Assembly (NCBI RefSeq): GCF_025949695.1
Contig: NZ_JAPDFL010000001.1
Location: forward strand, 3,909,501-3,973,500
Direction: 5' to 3'
DNA from: Pararhodobacter zhoushanensis
GTDB lineage: Bacteria > Pseudomonadota > Alphaproteobacteria > Rhodobacterales > Rhodobacteraceae
Length of the DNA: 64,000 nucleotides
Shown here: piece by piece, positions 36,915 through 46,418 of the stretch
How the letters are laid out: every line of letters starts with the position of its first letter
Position numbering within the stretch: position 1 is the first letter of the stretch
Notes under the pieces: model-generated
The model's database searches: none
Told to the model about the DNA's origin: nothing
What the model saw: only the letters and a program-made list of their open reading frames with translations
Made by a program: the position numbers and the translations under genes

Positions 36915-37643
36915 ATGAAAGTTCTCTTAACCTGTATGGAATGCTTGCAGGAAAACGGAAGCCGCGACTTCCGGCCAGTTGTGGTGACCGTTAATGACGA
37001 ACGGTTCTTCAAGATGACATGCCCAAATGGGCACCAGTCGCTCACGATCATTCAGCAGCCAAAGCATGAAGTTCTGTTTGAGCTGGGAATGAACGCACTG
37101 GTCGATGGCTACCCACGCGAGGCTGTTACTTCGTTCGCATCCTGCTTAGAAAACTTTTATGAGTTCTGCATTAGTCAGGTGTCACTTGACAAAGGCGTAG
37201 ACCGGGCATCCTTGGATGCTGGTTGGAAATATATGGCCAAGCAGTCTGAGAGACAGCTCGGCGCGTTCGTGATGCTCTGGTTAAACTACTTCGGTTCCGC
37301 GCCGACTCTGTTGAGCGATAAATCGCGGGGCTTTAGAAACCGGGTTGTTCATCAAGCTTACATCCCCGGCCTCGATGAAACTTTGGCTTTTGGAGATGAT
37401 ATCGTCGCCTGCGTTTCCAGTAATTTACGCGACATGAAGCATCATTTGGGCGATGGTTTGGATGCGATCTTCACCTCTGAGTTCATTGCGAGAGCTTCCT
37501 CGCAAAATCAGCGTGTAACGACACAGTCCATTCCAACAACTATCGACTGGGCTGGGCTCATCCAAAATGAAACGGTGAACCTACGCACCCGTCTGGAAGA
37601 CATAAAAAAGGATAAGGTCATCTTTCAGTGGCCGAAGTTCTAA
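36915..37643 (+). CDS. Putative zinc-ribbon/HEPN-like protein, probably horizontally acquired
   Basis: 242 residues, not assigned to a family. The N-terminus has a zinc-finger-like set C7-M-E-C10 and C36-P-N-G-H40. Residues 55-180 are helical (NALVDGYPREAVTSFASCLE, then QLGAFVMLWLNYFG), and GFRNRVVHQAYIP contains R141-x4-H146, the catalytic spacing of HEPN ribonucleases. Its base composition and codons (many A/T third positions, AGA, TTA) are unlike all neighbours. It stands alone between two terminators. The start is supported by GAGG about 8 bases before the ATG. A defence or toxin-like RNase is plausible but unproven. Confidence 0.7.
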   Translation: MKVLLTCMECLQENGSRDFRPVVVTVNDERFFKMTCPNGHQSLTIIQQPKHEVLFELGMNALVDGYPREAVTSFASCLENFYEFCISQVSLDKGVDRASLDAGWKYMAKQSERQLGAFVMLWLNYFGSAPTLLSDKSRGFRNRVVHQAYIPGLDETLAFGDDIVACVSSNLRDMKHHLGDGLDAIFTSEFIARASSQNQRVTTQSIPTTIDWAGLIQNETVNLRTRLEDIKKDKVIFQWPKF

Positions 37644-37752
37644 TTTCTAGTTGTCGGCAGGCTATCCGAGCGGCAGCAAGGGGCTCAAAGCTGACCTCCG
37701 AGAGCCCCAACCAACCGTTCAACACCCGCACCCACCTGACCCAACCCTCCAC

Positions 37753-37785
37753 AAAAAAAGGCGCCGCAATCGCGGCGCCCTTTTT
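37753..37785. terminator. Bidirectional intrinsic terminator
   Basis: A7 followed by GGCGCCGC, loop AATC, GCGGCGCC, then CTTTTT. Perfect 8-bp GC stem with A and T tracts on opposite sides, so it can stop both the foreign-looking plus-strand gene and the large minus-strand gene that converge here. Confidence 0.9.
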
Positions 37786-37804
37786 AATTGTCCCGTCCAA
37801 CCCC

Positions 37805-40453
37805 TCACCGTTCCGCGAACCGCTTCGCCTGCTCGGCGAATTCCGACCCCGGCGCCAGTTCGAACTGGCCGCGACGCGAGCGTTGCATGGTGCCCTGACG
37901 CATCAGCATGCCGAAGGTCCGCAGCAGGTTCTCACGCGAGCGGGTCATCGGCTGGCCGGTCGACACCACATGCCGCATGACCTGCGGGCGGGTAAATTCC
38001 TCCAGCGCCTCGACATGCGTGACATAGGCCGCAGCGGCCTCGGTCAGCTCGGCCAGGGTAGTCAGATGCATCGGGCCGACGAAATCGCCAAAGGCCTTGC
38101 CGCGCGGCACGACGGCAACGGGCGCATCCTCGTCAAACAGCTCTTCCATGGCCAGCGCGCCGGTGTTGATGCGGCGCGGATGCACGATCTCGGTTTCCTT
38201 GGGCCGGTCGATGCGCTGCTCGGACACCAGCACCAACGGCGGCTGCGCCGAACGCGGGCGCTCGGTGCGGTGGGTCTGCGAGCGGGACGGACGGCGCGGC
38301 ATGCCTTCTTCGACACCCTCGGCGGCCGGAACGCGCACGCTGCGCTCCAGATCGGCGCGGTAGCGGGCGATTTCGGCGCGCTCCTCGTCCTCGGGATTGC
38401 GCGGCGCACCGGCTTCCTCATCGGCGCGGGTCGCCACCACGGCGGCCTTCAGATGCGACAGCGTCGACAGGCGGCGCTGCGCTTCGGCCCCGGACAGCTC
38501 GCTGTCGGCCTGAATGATCAGCCGGTCGACCGAGGCATCGGCCTCGCCACCCAGAATCGAGCGGCGCTGCCCGTCGGGGCGACGCGAAGTCTGCACTTCG
38601 CGCTCGACCGCCGCCAGATCGGCAACCAGAGCCGCCTCTTCCTCGGCGCTCAGCCCGGTTTCCCCCAGCGTCTGCGCGATGCGCGCCTGCAGCGCGGCGT
38701 CGTCGAGCGGGACGTCCTCGTCGTCGTGCGTCTGTGCTGCGGTCGCCGCCTCAGGGGCGGTGTCATCGGCAAGCTCAGGAGCCGCCGCCGCAACCGGAGC
38801 CTCGGCCAGCGCGTCTTCATCGGCAAAGCCATCGGCGGCAAAGGCCGCCATCGTCGCGCGCACATTGTCCGACGCGCCCTGCGCCTGCGAGGCCGCTGCC
38901 GGCTCGACCGGCGCAGGCGGCGGGGTCATCGCGCCGGCATTCGGGCGCACCACGACCACGCGACGCCCCTGCCGGGGCACCGCCGCACCACCGGCACGCG
39001 CATCACGCTGCGCGATCTCGGCACGGATTTCGCTTTCCAGCTGCTCGCGTTCGGCGGCCAGCCGGGCGGTGACGGCATCGCTGTCGTCCTCAACCTCAGC
39101 CTCAGCCTCAGCCTCAGCCTCAGCCTCAGCCTCAGCCTCAGCCTCAGCCTCAGCCTCAGCCTCAGCCTCAGCCTCAGCGGCGAGACGCTCGGCTTCAGCC
39201 CGCTCGGCGTCAATCGCGGCCTGACGCTCGGCCGCTTGTGCCGCCTCATGCTCGGCCTCTTCGCGGGCCAGATCTTCACGCGCGGCAGCCTCGACGGCCA
39301 GACGCTCATCCTCTGCCCGCGCCGCTTCCTCTGCCGCGATCCGTTCGGCGTCCATACGGGCCGCCTCGGCACGCTCGGCCTCGTCAGCCGCGAGACGCAC
39401 CTGCTCAGCCCGCGCCGCTTCCTGCGCAGCCCGCTGCTCGGCGTCCAGACGCTCGGCTTCTTCCGCGGCCAGACGCTCCGCTTCCAGCCGAGCCTCTTCC
39501 TCAGCCGCCAGACGCTCCGTTTCCTGACGGGCAAATTCTTCCTCGGCCAGACGGTCTGCCTCTTCCCGCGCGGCCTCTTCCGCTGCCAGACGCTCCGCCT
39601 CAGCTCGCGCAGCCTCCTCAGCCGCCAGACGCTCCGCCTCAGCCCGCGCAGCCTCCTCAGCCGCCAGACGCTCCGCCTCAGCCCGCGCAGCCTCCTCAGC
39701 CGCCACACGCTCCGCCTCAGCCCGCGCATCCTCCTCAGCCGCCACACGCTCCGCCTCGGCCCGCGCAGCCTCCTCAGCCGCCACACGCTCCGCCTCAGTC
39801 CGCGCAGCCTCCTCAGCCGCCACACGCTCCGCCTCAGCCTGTGCAAGCTCGGCGGCTTCGTCCGCCGCGACGGTGTCGGCCACCAGCGATTCGGTCTCGG
39901 CCGGATCAAACATCGGCGCACCGTCGATCGCGGTCTCGTCGGGATAGCCCGGCGCGCTGTCGTCATCCTCGGCCGCCTCAAAGGCGCGGACCTGCGCCAC
40001 GGCAGCGCGGATGCGTTGCAGCTTGGCCGAGATGCCCGTGGTCGTCCCGTCCTCAAGCGGGGCAGCCGCTGCCGCGTCAGGCTGGGCGTCAGGCTGGGCC
40101 GCCGCCTGCACTGCCGCTGCCGCCGCGCTGACCGGATTGACCGCAGCTTCGGCCCGGAACCGGCTGGGGCGACGGTCGCCCGGTACCGCGTCAGCCTCGA
40201 TCTGCGGACGCAGAACAACGCCATTCTCTTCGATCTTGGCGTCAACCCGGCGCTTGATCTCACGCTCGGCAATCCGGTGCAGCATCTCGGCATCCGGCGT
40301 CGGCGGTTCAGCCCCGAAATAGCGATCCTCGGCAGCGAGGTCGCGGAAATACTCGGCAATCGCCTTCATCGTGCTGAACGGCTCGTCAAAGCCTTCCAAC
40401 GTGCAAGAGAAGGTGCCGTAAGACACCGTCAGGATTTTGCTCGGACCGACCAT
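37805..40453 (-). CDS. Giant Ala/Glu-rich coiled-coil protein of unknown function
   Basis: 882 residues from the ATG at 40453 ([20 protein letters not shown]), chosen over 40573 because GGGA lies 9 bases before it and the conserved-looking region begins there. The N-terminal 95 residues look globular ([20 protein letters not shown]). A long central coiled coil of A, E and R residues follows, containing seven 13-residue repeats of the form [13 protein letters not shown] and an (EA)14 run. The C-terminal 150 residues are again ordered ([20 protein letters not shown], then [20 protein letters not shown]). No membrane segment. It could be a cytoskeletal or scaffold protein. Divergent from thiN. 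Confidence 0.8.
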   Translation of the reverse strand: MVGPSKILTVSYGTFSCTLEGFDEPFSTMKAIAEYFRDLAAEDRYFGAEPPTPDAEMLHRIAEREIKRRVDAKIEENGVVLRPQIEADAVPGDRRPSRFRAEAAVNPVSAAAAAVQAAAQPDAQPDAAAAAPLEDGTTTGISAKLQRIRAAVAQVRAFEAAEDDDSAPGYPDETAIDGAPMFDPAETESLVADTVAADEAAELAQAEAERVAAEEAARTEAERVAAEEAARAEAERVAAEEDARAEAERVAAEEAARAEAERLAAEEAARAEAERLAAEEAARAEAERLAAEEAAREEADRLAEEEFARQETERLAAEEEARLEAERLAAEEAERLDAEQRAAQEAARAEQVRLAADEAERAEAARMDAERIAAEEAARAEDERLAVEAAAREDLAREEAEHEAAQAAERQAAIDAERAEAERLAAEAEAEAEAEAEAEAEAEAEAEAEAEAEVEDDSDAVTARLAAEREQLESEIRAEIAQRDARAGGAAVPRQGRRVVVVRPNAGAMTPPPAPVEPAAASQAQGASDNVRATMAAFAADGFADEDALAEAPVAAAAPELADDTAPEAATAAQTHDDEDVPLDDAALQARIAQTLGETGLSAEEEAALVADLAAVEREVQTSRRPDGQRRSILGGEADASVDRLIIQADSELSGAEAQRRLSTLSHLKAAVVATRADEEAGAPRNPEDEERAEIARYRADLERSVRVPAAEGVEEGMPRRPSRSQTHRTERPRSAQPPLVLVSEQRIDRPKETEIVHPRRINTGALAMEELFDEDAPVAVVPRGKAFGDFVGPMHLTTLAELTEAAAAYVTHVEALEEFTRPQVMRHVVSTGQPMTRSRENLLRTFGMLMRQGTMQRSRRGQFELAPGSEFAEQAKRFAER
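39094..39178 (-). repeat. Hexanucleotide microsatellite, about 14 units of CCTCAG
   Basis: A nearly perfect (CCTCAG)n tract inside the coiled-coil gene, read on the coding strand as alternating Glu-Ala codons (CTGAGG frame). Unit loss or gain keeps the reading frame, so length variation would change only the rod length. Confidence 0.95.
39573..39845 (-). repeat. Seven tandem 39-bp minisatellite units
   Basis: Seven near-identical 39-bp units (for example GCCTCCTCAGCCGCCACACG at each start) span exactly 273 bases and encode 13-residue coiled-coil units ending in AAEEAARAE. Differences between units are one to four bases, implying recent expansion or homogenisation. Confidence 0.95.
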
Positions 40454-40589
40454 ACGCTTACGTCCCTTGTCATACTCGAGCTCGAATGTGCCTGCGTCAC
40501 GGTGCGCCAGTGTGGAGCGCACAAGGTTATTTCTTGATCGGATTGTGGCCAAGCTTGCCTTCCGACGCCTCAATTGACAAGAACACCAT

Positions 40590-41282
40590 ATGGTGGCGCG
40601 CTTTGCAAAATCTCAAGGGATCACACTTGTGGGGGGCGGCGTGCCCTCGCGCGATGCGTTGGCCCGTGCGCTGAACATCGCGCCGCATCTGGTGGCAGCC
40701 GACGGGGGCGCCGATGCGGCGCTGGGATTCGGGTACACGCCGGATCTGGCGGTCGGCGATTTCGATTCCATCTCACAGAGCGCGCGCGCGGCACTGGGCC
40801 CCGCGCGGCTGCACCACAACCCCGATCAGGAAACCACCGATTTCGACAAGGTGCTGGCCGCGGTCGAGGCCCCGCTGCTGGTTGCCGTGGGGTTCAGCGG
40901 CGGCCGGATGGATCACACGCTGGCGGCGATCAGCACCATGGCGCAGAACCCGCACCGTCGGCTGGTGATGGACACGGGCGAAGACCTCTGCCTGATCTGC
41001 CCGCCCGCACTGACGCTGACCCTGCCCGCCGAGTGCCGCGTGTCGCTTTATCCGCTCGCGCCTGTGCGCTGCGCCTCGACCGGGCTGAGCTGGGCCACGG
41101 ACCACCACCTGTTTGACCCGCTGGGCCGCATCGGCACCTCGAACGCAGCCCGGGGCGGGCCTGTGACCCTGCGCCCGGCCGGGCCCCGGATGTTGCTGAT
41201 GCTGCCGCTCGATCAACTGGGCGCGCTTACAGATGGATGGGCAGACGCGCCACTCTGGCCAGCGCCCGCTCGCGCGCAATGA
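40590..41282 (+). CDS. Thiamine pyrophosphokinase
   Basis: Transfers pyrophosphate from ATP to thiamine to give thiamine diphosphate. 230 residues. N-terminal half: [28 protein letters not shown] and [21 protein letters not shown] and [15 protein letters not shown] follow; a C-terminal beta domain has [13 protein letters not shown]. The start ATG lies inside the 12-base palindrome CACCATATGGTG. The last 56 bases overlap the convergent EamA gene in antisense. No TPP riboswitch is visible upstream. Confidence 0.92.
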   Translation: MVARFAKSQGITLVGGGVPSRDALARALNIAPHLVAADGGADAALGFGYTPDLAVGDFDSISQSARAALGPARLHHNPDQETTDFDKVLAAVEAPLLVAVGFSGGRMDHTLAAISTMAQNPHRRLVMDTGEDLCLICPPALTLTLPAECRVSLYPLAPVRCASTGLSWATDHHLFDPLGRIGTSNAARGGPVTLRPAGPRMLLMLPLDQLGALTDGWADAPLWPAPARAQ

Positions 41283-42162
41283 TGTAAAGGCCCGAGGCCA
41301 CGATCACCGCGATCCCGGCCCAGCTGAGCGGATTGGGCAGATCGCCAAAGAAATACCACCCAAACAGCACCGAGGTGACGATCTCGAGATAGTGCAGCGG
41401 GGCCAGCGTGGCCGAGGGCGCAAACCGCAGCGCCACGGTGATCGCCATATGCGACACGCTCGCGGCCAGCCCGACGCAGACCAGTTGGCCCCAGACCAGC
41501 GGCGCGGGGTTGGTCAGCGCCATGAGCTCCCAGTCCAAGGCATAGCCCAGCGCCAGCGCGGGCAGCATCCAGACCACACCGATCCACGCCGTGTGGAACT
41601 GCATCGCCACCGGCGCCACGAAGCGCGAAACGCGGCGGGTCAGCAGCATGTAGAAGGCAAAGAACACGGCCGTCGCCAGCGGGTAGAACGCAACCGCGCC
41701 GAAGGCCGCGAAATTCGGCTGGATCACCAGCAGCGCGCCCAGAAACCCGACCACCGCCGCACCGATCCGCCGGGGCCCGACCTGATCGCCGAACAACAGC
41801 GCCCCCAGCGCCAGCAGGATAAACGGCTCGACGAACACGATCGCCAGCGCGTCGGCCAGCGGCATCGCCTTGACCGCCCCGACAAAGGCATAGGTCGAGC
41901 CGATCAGCATCAGGGCCCGCGCCGACAGCCAGAGCGCCGCGCGCGCGCCGATCCGCAGGGACTGGCCCAGCACCAGCACGACGGGCAGCATCACGGCGGC
42001 CTGCACCACCATGCGGAAAAACGTCACCTGCGTCACGCTCACCGATTGCGCGGCATATTTGGCGGCGACGTCGATCAGCGGCGCGATGGCGCAAAACGCC
42101 AGCATCATGCCAATCGCCAGCGGCACACGGTCAAGGGTCGGGGTCTGGGCTGCTGCGGTCAT
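41227..42162 (-). CDS. EamA/DMT-family transporter
   Basis: 311 residues with ten hydrophobic helices in two homologous halves, as in drug/metabolite exporters of the EamA family. The first half ends with AIVFVEPFILLALGALLFGD, the second with LHYLEIVTSVLFGWYFFGDL, the paired signature at helices 4-5 and 9-10. The start MTAAAQTP at 42162 was chosen; the upstream extension is Arg/Pro-rich noise. Its 3' end overlaps thiN by 56 bases on the opposite strand. Substrate unknown. Confidence 0.9.
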   Translation of the reverse strand: MTAAAQTPTLDRVPLAIGMMLAFCAIAPLIDVAAKYAAQSVSVTQVTFFRMVVQAAVMLPVVLVLGQSLRIGARAALWLSARALMLIGSTYAFVGAVKAMPLADALAIVFVEPFILLALGALLFGDQVGPRRIGAAVVGFLGALLVIQPNFAAFGAVAFYPLATAVFFAFYMLLTRRVSRFVAPVAMQFHTAWIGVVWMLPALALGYALDWELMALTNPAPLVWGQLVCVGLAASVSHMAITVALRFAPSATLAPLHYLEIVTSVLFGWYFFGDLPNPLSWAGIAVIVASGLYIIARERALARVARLPIHL

Positions 42163-42265
42163 GGATGACGCCTTACCCGCATTGCCGGGGGGCCGTCCAA
42201 CGCGTTTGCGACACTCTCGTTCCGGTTGCGGCGCATCGCGGCACGGCACGGCGCTCGGCGCGGCG

Positions 42266-43255
42266 CTACGGCGTGTCGCACGCGCTGCGGCACTCCTGCG
42301 CCGCGCGCTCGGCGGCGCGCAGTCTGGCGGCGGCATCGTTATAGGCCGCCGTCTGGCTGGCCAGCGCCTGTTCGGCGGCATCGAGCGCGCGCCGCGTGAT
42401 CACCGGATCCAGATCGGGCGACGCTAGCCGCGATTGCAGCGCATCGCGCAGCCCGTTCAGATCGCCGACATCGCGCGCCAGACGCAGCCGCTCTGATTGC
42501 CACGGGGTCTCGCCGATCTCTCGGGTCAACGTCTGGATTTGCGACTCGGCTGCGCGGATTTGCAGTTCCAGCGCGCTGCGGCTCGACAGAAGCGTGTCGT
42601 ACCAACTGCGCGCATAGACGTAGGCCTCGACGCTGCTGGCGTGGTCGCGATTCGCCCGAAAATAATCTTGCGTCAGGGTAGCAATCTCGTTTTGCTGCGC
42701 ATCGCAGCGGCGCAGGCATTGTGCCGCGGGGTCGAGGCCAGCGGCCTCGGGCGGCACGGCCGGGTCGGGCTCTGGCATCGGCACCGGCGCTGGCATCGGC
42801 ATTGGCATTGGCATTGGCGGGCGGTCCAGCTCGGGCACCGGCAGCGCCATGCGGTTTCGCACCATTTCGAGCCGCCCCGCCAGCTCCCTGAGCTGCGCAA
42901 TCCGGGCGTGAATAGCCAATTGGTCCGCCATCAGATGCGTTCCAGTCAAGAGGACTTCCTGCCCTTCGATCAGTTTGGAAATCCGCGTCAATGCGATGTC
43001 GCTGGTCAGGTCAGGCGAATTGTACAGCACTTCAAAGACCGGCCCCAAGGGATTCGGCGCCGCCCCGGCGCCCTGCGCCGCGGTGGTGAACATGTCGTAC
43101 AGGGCACGGCTGACGATGACGAGTTGCGCCGCTTCGGCATCGCTCGCCCCCGCGCGGCGCAACACCGCGCCCGGATCATCGGGCAGCGCGCCGTCCTGCG
43201 CCCATGCCGGGGTCGCCAACGCCATCAGCAGCAGAAATCCCACAGTTCGCAGCAT
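42266..43255 (-). CDS. Exported coiled-coil protein of unknown function
   Basis: 329 residues. The signal peptide is MLRTVGFLLLMALATPAWAQ. A helical region follows (residues 25-130), then a Pro/Met linker built from PMPMPMPMPAPVPMPEPDP, then a second helical domain starting CLRRCDAQQNEIATLTQDYF with a C-x3-C pair. The end CRSACDTP gives another C-x3-C. Paired cysteines suggest periplasmic disulfides. Family not recognised. Separated from both neighbours by 100-160 bases. Confidence 0.72.
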   Translation of the reverse strand: MLRTVGFLLLMALATPAWAQDGALPDDPGAVLRRAGASDAEAAQLVIVSRALYDMFTTAAQGAGAAPNPLGPVFEVLYNSPDLTSDIALTRISKLIEGQEVLLTGTHLMADQLAIHARIAQLRELAGRLEMVRNRMALPVPELDRPPMPMPMPMPAPVPMPEPDPAVPPEAAGLDPAAQCLRRCDAQQNEIATLTQDYFRANRDHASSVEAYVYARSWYDTLLSSRSALELQIRAAESQIQTLTREIGETPWQSERLRLARDVGDLNGLRDALQSRLASPDLDPVITRRALDAAEQALASQTAAYNDAAARLRAAERAAQECRSACDTP

Positions 43256-43414
43256 GCACAGGCCCTCCGCGCGGCGGCGATGGCAGGAGGGGGCCAGCAA
43301 TGCCCGCACCGCCGTCACACCGCGATTCAGCGACGTTGGCGCAGTCTGCGGCGCTTCGATCAGGCGATCAAGTCACAAGACCGGGCGCCCCGCGCGCCTG
43401 TCAGCGACCGCCGG

Positions 43415-44785
43415 TCAGCAGTTCGGCACGTTGACCGCCAGCCCGCCCAGCGCGGTTTCCTTGTATTTCTCGCTCATGTCAGCCCCAGTCTGGCGCATCG
43501 CCTCGATGCAATTGTCCAGCGGCATGAAGTGCTGACCGTCGCCGCGCAGCGCCAGCGAGGCGGCGCTGATCGCCTTGATCGCGCCCAGCCCGTTGCGTTC
43601 GATGCAGGGCACCTGCACCAGCCCCTTGACCGGATCGCAGGTCATGCCGAGGTGATGCTCCAGCGCGATCTCGGCGGCGTTCTCGACCTGCTCGGGGCTG
43701 CCGCCCAGTACGGCGCACAGGCCCGCCGCGGCCATTGCGGCGGCCGAGCCGACCTCGGCCTGACAGCCGCATTCCGCGCCCGAAATACTGGCGTTATGCT
43801 TGATCAATCCGCCAATCGCAGCCGCCGTCAGCAGAAAATCCTCGATCTTGTCCTGGCGCGCGCCCGGCACATGGTCCTGCCAGTAGCGGATCACCGCCGG
43901 GATCACCCCCGCCGCGCCATTGGTCGGCGCGGTGACCACCTGCCCGCCCGCCGCGTTTTCCTCGTTCACCGCCATCGCATAGAGCGACATCCAGTCGTTG
44001 ATCACATGCGGCGCGGTCAGGTTCAGGCCGCGCTCGGCCATGAGTTGCTCATGGATGCCCTTGGCACGGCGACGGACCTTGAGACCGCCGGGCAGGATGC
44101 CCTCGCCTTCAAGCCCGCGCTCGATACAGGCGTTCATCACCGCCCAGATCCGGGCGATCCCGGCCGACAGCGCGGCGGGATCGCGGCGGCTGAGTTCATT
44201 GGCGCGCTTCATCGTGGCGATGTCGAGGCCTGAGTCGCGGGCCATCGCCAGCATCGCCTCTGCGCTCTCGAACGGGTAGCGGACGGGCGGACCCGAGGTG
44301 GCAGCGCTGCCCGCGCGCAGCTCGGCCTCGGTCACCACGAAACCACCGCCGATGGAATAATAAACCTCGCGCAAGATGACATCACCCTGCGCGTCGGTGG
44401 CCATCAGCACCATGCCATTGGCGTGGCCGGTGAGCGGGTTGGCATAGTCGAAAATGAGATCGGCCTTGGGATCGAAGCGCAGCGCGGGCAGATCGGGGGT
44501 AACCTGATGGCTGGCGTGGATCGCGGCCAGCGTCAGCTCGCCGCGCTCGGCATCGAAGCTTTCGGGCAGGAACCCGGCCAGCCCCAGGATCACCGCGCGG
44601 TCGGTGCCGTGGCCGACGCCGGTGAAGGCCAGCGAGCCATGCAAGGACGCGCGCAACCCATGCGCGGTGAAGGGCGAGGCGCGCAGCCGGTCCAGAAACC
44701 GCCCCGCCGCCACCATCGGCCCCATCGTGTGCGACGAGGACGGGCCGACGCCGATCTTGAAGATATCAAAGACGGAGAGAAACAT
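43415..44785 (-). CDS. sdaA: L-serine ammonia-lyase, iron-sulfur type
   Basis: Deaminates L-serine to pyruvate and ammonia using a [4Fe-4S] cluster. 456 residues: the single-chain form with both beta and alpha domains. Motifs: [16 protein letters not shown] near residue 14, then [40 protein letters not shown] and [20 protein letters not shown], which hold the cluster cysteines. Preceded upstream by one copy of the GGATATTT repeat. No serine transporter nearby. Confidence 0.96.
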   Translation of the reverse strand: MFLSVFDIFKIGVGPSSSHTMGPMVAAGRFLDRLRASPFTAHGLRASLHGSLAFTGVGHGTDRAVILGLAGFLPESFDAERGELTLAAIHASHQVTPDLPALRFDPKADLIFDYANPLTGHANGMVLMATDAQGDVILREVYYSIGGGFVVTEAELRAGSAATSGPPVRYPFESAEAMLAMARDSGLDIATMKRANELSRRDPAALSAGIARIWAVMNACIERGLEGEGILPGGLKVRRRAKGIHEQLMAERGLNLTAPHVINDWMSLYAMAVNEENAAGGQVVTAPTNGAAGVIPAVIRYWQDHVPGARQDKIEDFLLTAAAIGGLIKHNASISGAECGCQAEVGSAAAMAAAGLCAVLGGSPEQVENAAEIALEHHLGMTCDPVKGLVQVPCIERNGLGAIKAISAASLALRGDGQHFMPLDNCIEAMRQTGADMSEKYKETALGGLAVNVPNC

Positions 44786-44887
44786 GCGCGGGGCTCCGGG
44801 GTTCGGTTTTGGCCAGCCTATCCGAGGGGCAGGAGCGGGGACAGCCAGCAGCGACCCTCGGGTTGCTGTTTGCGCCGCGTGGGGGAT

Positions 44888-44961
44888 GTCGGAGGGGGCC
44901 TTCTGCCCCCCGCTTCGGCCAAGGGCCGAAGCCCCCCGAGGATATTTACGGACAGATGAGG
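44888..44961 (+). repeat. Dispersed palindromic repeat with GGATATTT core (copy 2)
   Basis: GGAGGGGGCCTTCTGCCCCC, then the stem CTTCGGCC-AA-GGGCCGAAG, then GGATATTT at 44940-44947 and GACAGATGA at 44951-44959. Lies between sdaA and the GST gene. The core order and spacing are the same as in copy 1. Confidence 0.8.
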
Positions 44962-44983
44962 GGGGCGTTAAGAATTTGTTAAG

Positions 44984-45664
44984 CTAGGTGGCGCTGCCTT
45001 CGGGCGGGCGGCAGGGCTGCGGATCGGTGAAGGGGTGCGGGCCGAGGCCCTCAGCGCTGCTGGCCGTGGCGACCGAGGCGCGGGTTTCCAGTCGGGCGAC
45101 CATGGCGCGCAAATTGGGGCAGTCGGCAAGGCTGAACCACGCCCCACCCGGCGCATAAAGCGTGGCCCAGCGCAGCGTGGCGGCTGCGTAGAGGTCGAGC
45201 ACCGAGGGCTCAGCGCCGCCGAACCACGGCACCGTCCCGCACAGCGCGTCGAGCAGCGCGTAATGCTGCTGCAAGCGCGCGGTGATACCGGCATGCAGTG
45301 CGGCCTCGGCGCCGGGCGCGTATTGGCCGGGGTAGAACACCATGCGCAGATCGGCATGCAGGGTGTTCGAGGTGAAGAACAGCCATTTCAGGAACGCGCC
45401 GCGCCCCGCCTCCCCGACATGCGGCCCCAGCGCGCCATACCGGTCCACCAGCCACAACAGCACCGCTGCCGTCTCGCTGACCGGCCCCTCGGGCGTTTCC
45501 AGCACCGGGATCAGCCCCGCCGGGTTGAGCGCCCTGTAGGCCGCGCTCTTGTGCTGACGCGCGCGGCGGTCGACCAGCGTGGTGGCAAAGGGCACGCCCA
45601 GTTCCAGCAGCGCAAGCCGCACGATCAGCGAGGCGTTATCGGGAGCGTAGTGGAGGGTGAGCAT
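44984..45664 (-). CDS. Glutathione S-transferase family protein
   Basis: 226 residues. The thioredoxin-like N-terminal domain opens MLTLHYAPDNASLIVRLALL and contains NPAGLIPVLETPEGPVSETA, the glutathione-binding cis-Pro and E-S/T motif. A helical C-terminal domain follows (AEPSVLDLYAAATLRWATLY). A Ser near residue 12 may be the catalytic residue. Substrate unknown. It fits with glutathione production by gshA in the same window. The GC-rich tail after residue 200 may be poorly ordered. Confidence 0.88.
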   Translation of the reverse strand: MLTLHYAPDNASLIVRLALLELGVPFATTLVDRRARQHKSAAYRALNPAGLIPVLETPEGPVSETAAVLLWLVDRYGALGPHVGEAGRGAFLKWLFFTSNTLHADLRMVFYPGQYAPGAEAALHAGITARLQQHYALLDALCGTVPWFGGAEPSVLDLYAAATLRWATLYAPGGAWFSLADCPNLRAMVARLETRASVATASSAEGLGPHPFTDPQPCRPPEGSAT

Positions 45665-45684
45665 GAGGGTCTCCGGGGGGAATG

Positions 45685-46311
45685 TCAGCGCTCGGTCGCG
45701 CCCTTGCCGGCAAGGATATGGGGGCGGAACTTCTCGATCCGGGCGCGGCGGGTGGCGGCTTGCTTGGCCTGATTGAGCGCGAAGGCATAGCTTTTCTGCC
45801 GTCCCGGTGTCAGCGCCGCAAACGCTTCGGCCAGCGCGGGATCGGCGTCCAGCGCCTCGGTCAGCTCGTCTGGCATGTCGATCTCGCGCGTCACCTTGGG
45901 CGGCTTGGTGCCCGCCTCGGCGTGGTCCCTCAGTTGGCGCAGATAGGCGCGGATTACCGGCTCGCTCTGCGCAACCTGACCGGCGTCGGTGAAGCGCATT
46001 ACCCCAGGCGTCTGGCTGTTCGGCCCGGCGGGTTCCAGCACCCCCTCGGTGTCGTTCAGCAGCCCCGGATTGAGGAAACTCAGGCGGAAATCACCCCGGA
46101 ACGCGCCAAAGAGCGCGATGTTGCGCCCGGCATGCATATAGGTCGGATGCGCCCATTTCACCACCTCCTGCAGCCCGGCGTCCAGACAGATCCGACGCAA
46201 GGCAGTCAGCCCGCCCCGCCACAACTGCACCGAACACTCGGGCGTGTCGAAACGCGCGCAGCGCCCGCAGCCCTTGGTGAAGAAATCCTCAACGTCGGTG
46301 ATCATCGCCAT
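45685..46311 (-). CDS. YdeI/OmpD-associated family protein
   Basis: 208 residues. The N-terminal DUF1801-like domain has WRGGLTALRRICLDAGLQEV, KWAHPTYMHAGRNIALFGAF and FRLSFLNPGLL. The C-terminal YdeI tail contains DMPDELTEALDADPALAEAF, ALTPGRQKSYAFALNQAKQA and TRRARIEKFRPHIL. The family is widespread and its biochemical role is not established. The ATG at 46311 is 6 bases before another in-frame ATG; either may be used. Close downstream of it lies the GST gene on the same strand. Confidence 0.9.
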   Translation of the reverse strand: MAMITDVEDFFTKGCGRCARFDTPECSVQLWRGGLTALRRICLDAGLQEVVKWAHPTYMHAGRNIALFGAFRGDFRLSFLNPGLLNDTEGVLEPAGPNSQTPGVMRFTDAGQVAQSEPVIRAYLRQLRDHAEAGTKPPKVTREIDMPDELTEALDADPALAEAFAALTPGRQKSYAFALNQAKQAATRRARIEKFRPHILAGKGATER

Positions 46312-46418
46312 GCCGTGCTCTTTCGCGCCTGACAGGGGCGCGCAGCCGAGCTTAGCCAGCCCGCCGCGATCACCGCAACCCGCGGCACGCGCCGCTCGGC
46401 GAGGGGCTGCCACGGTGG

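Noticed and set aside
37643..37700. tRNA remnant or attachment site beside the foreign-looking gene (CTATCCGAGCGGCAGC resembles part of a tRNA D-arm)
   Set aside because: No matching acceptor or T-arm sequence and no integrase or flanking direct repeat found.
39094..39845. CRISPR-like array
   Set aside because: The repeats are directly tandem without unique spacers and are in-frame coding sequence.
37628..40537. 969-codon plus-strand open frame opposite the coiled-coil gene
   Set aside because: Its Ser-Leu repeats are the antisense of the Glu-Ala repeats, and it has no start signal or homology. The minus-strand frame has a Shine-Dalgarno and ordered ends.
40454..40589. TPP riboswitch upstream of thiN
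   Set aside because: No THI-box-like CTGAGA segment in the 136-base leader; thiN is a salvage gene that often lacks one.
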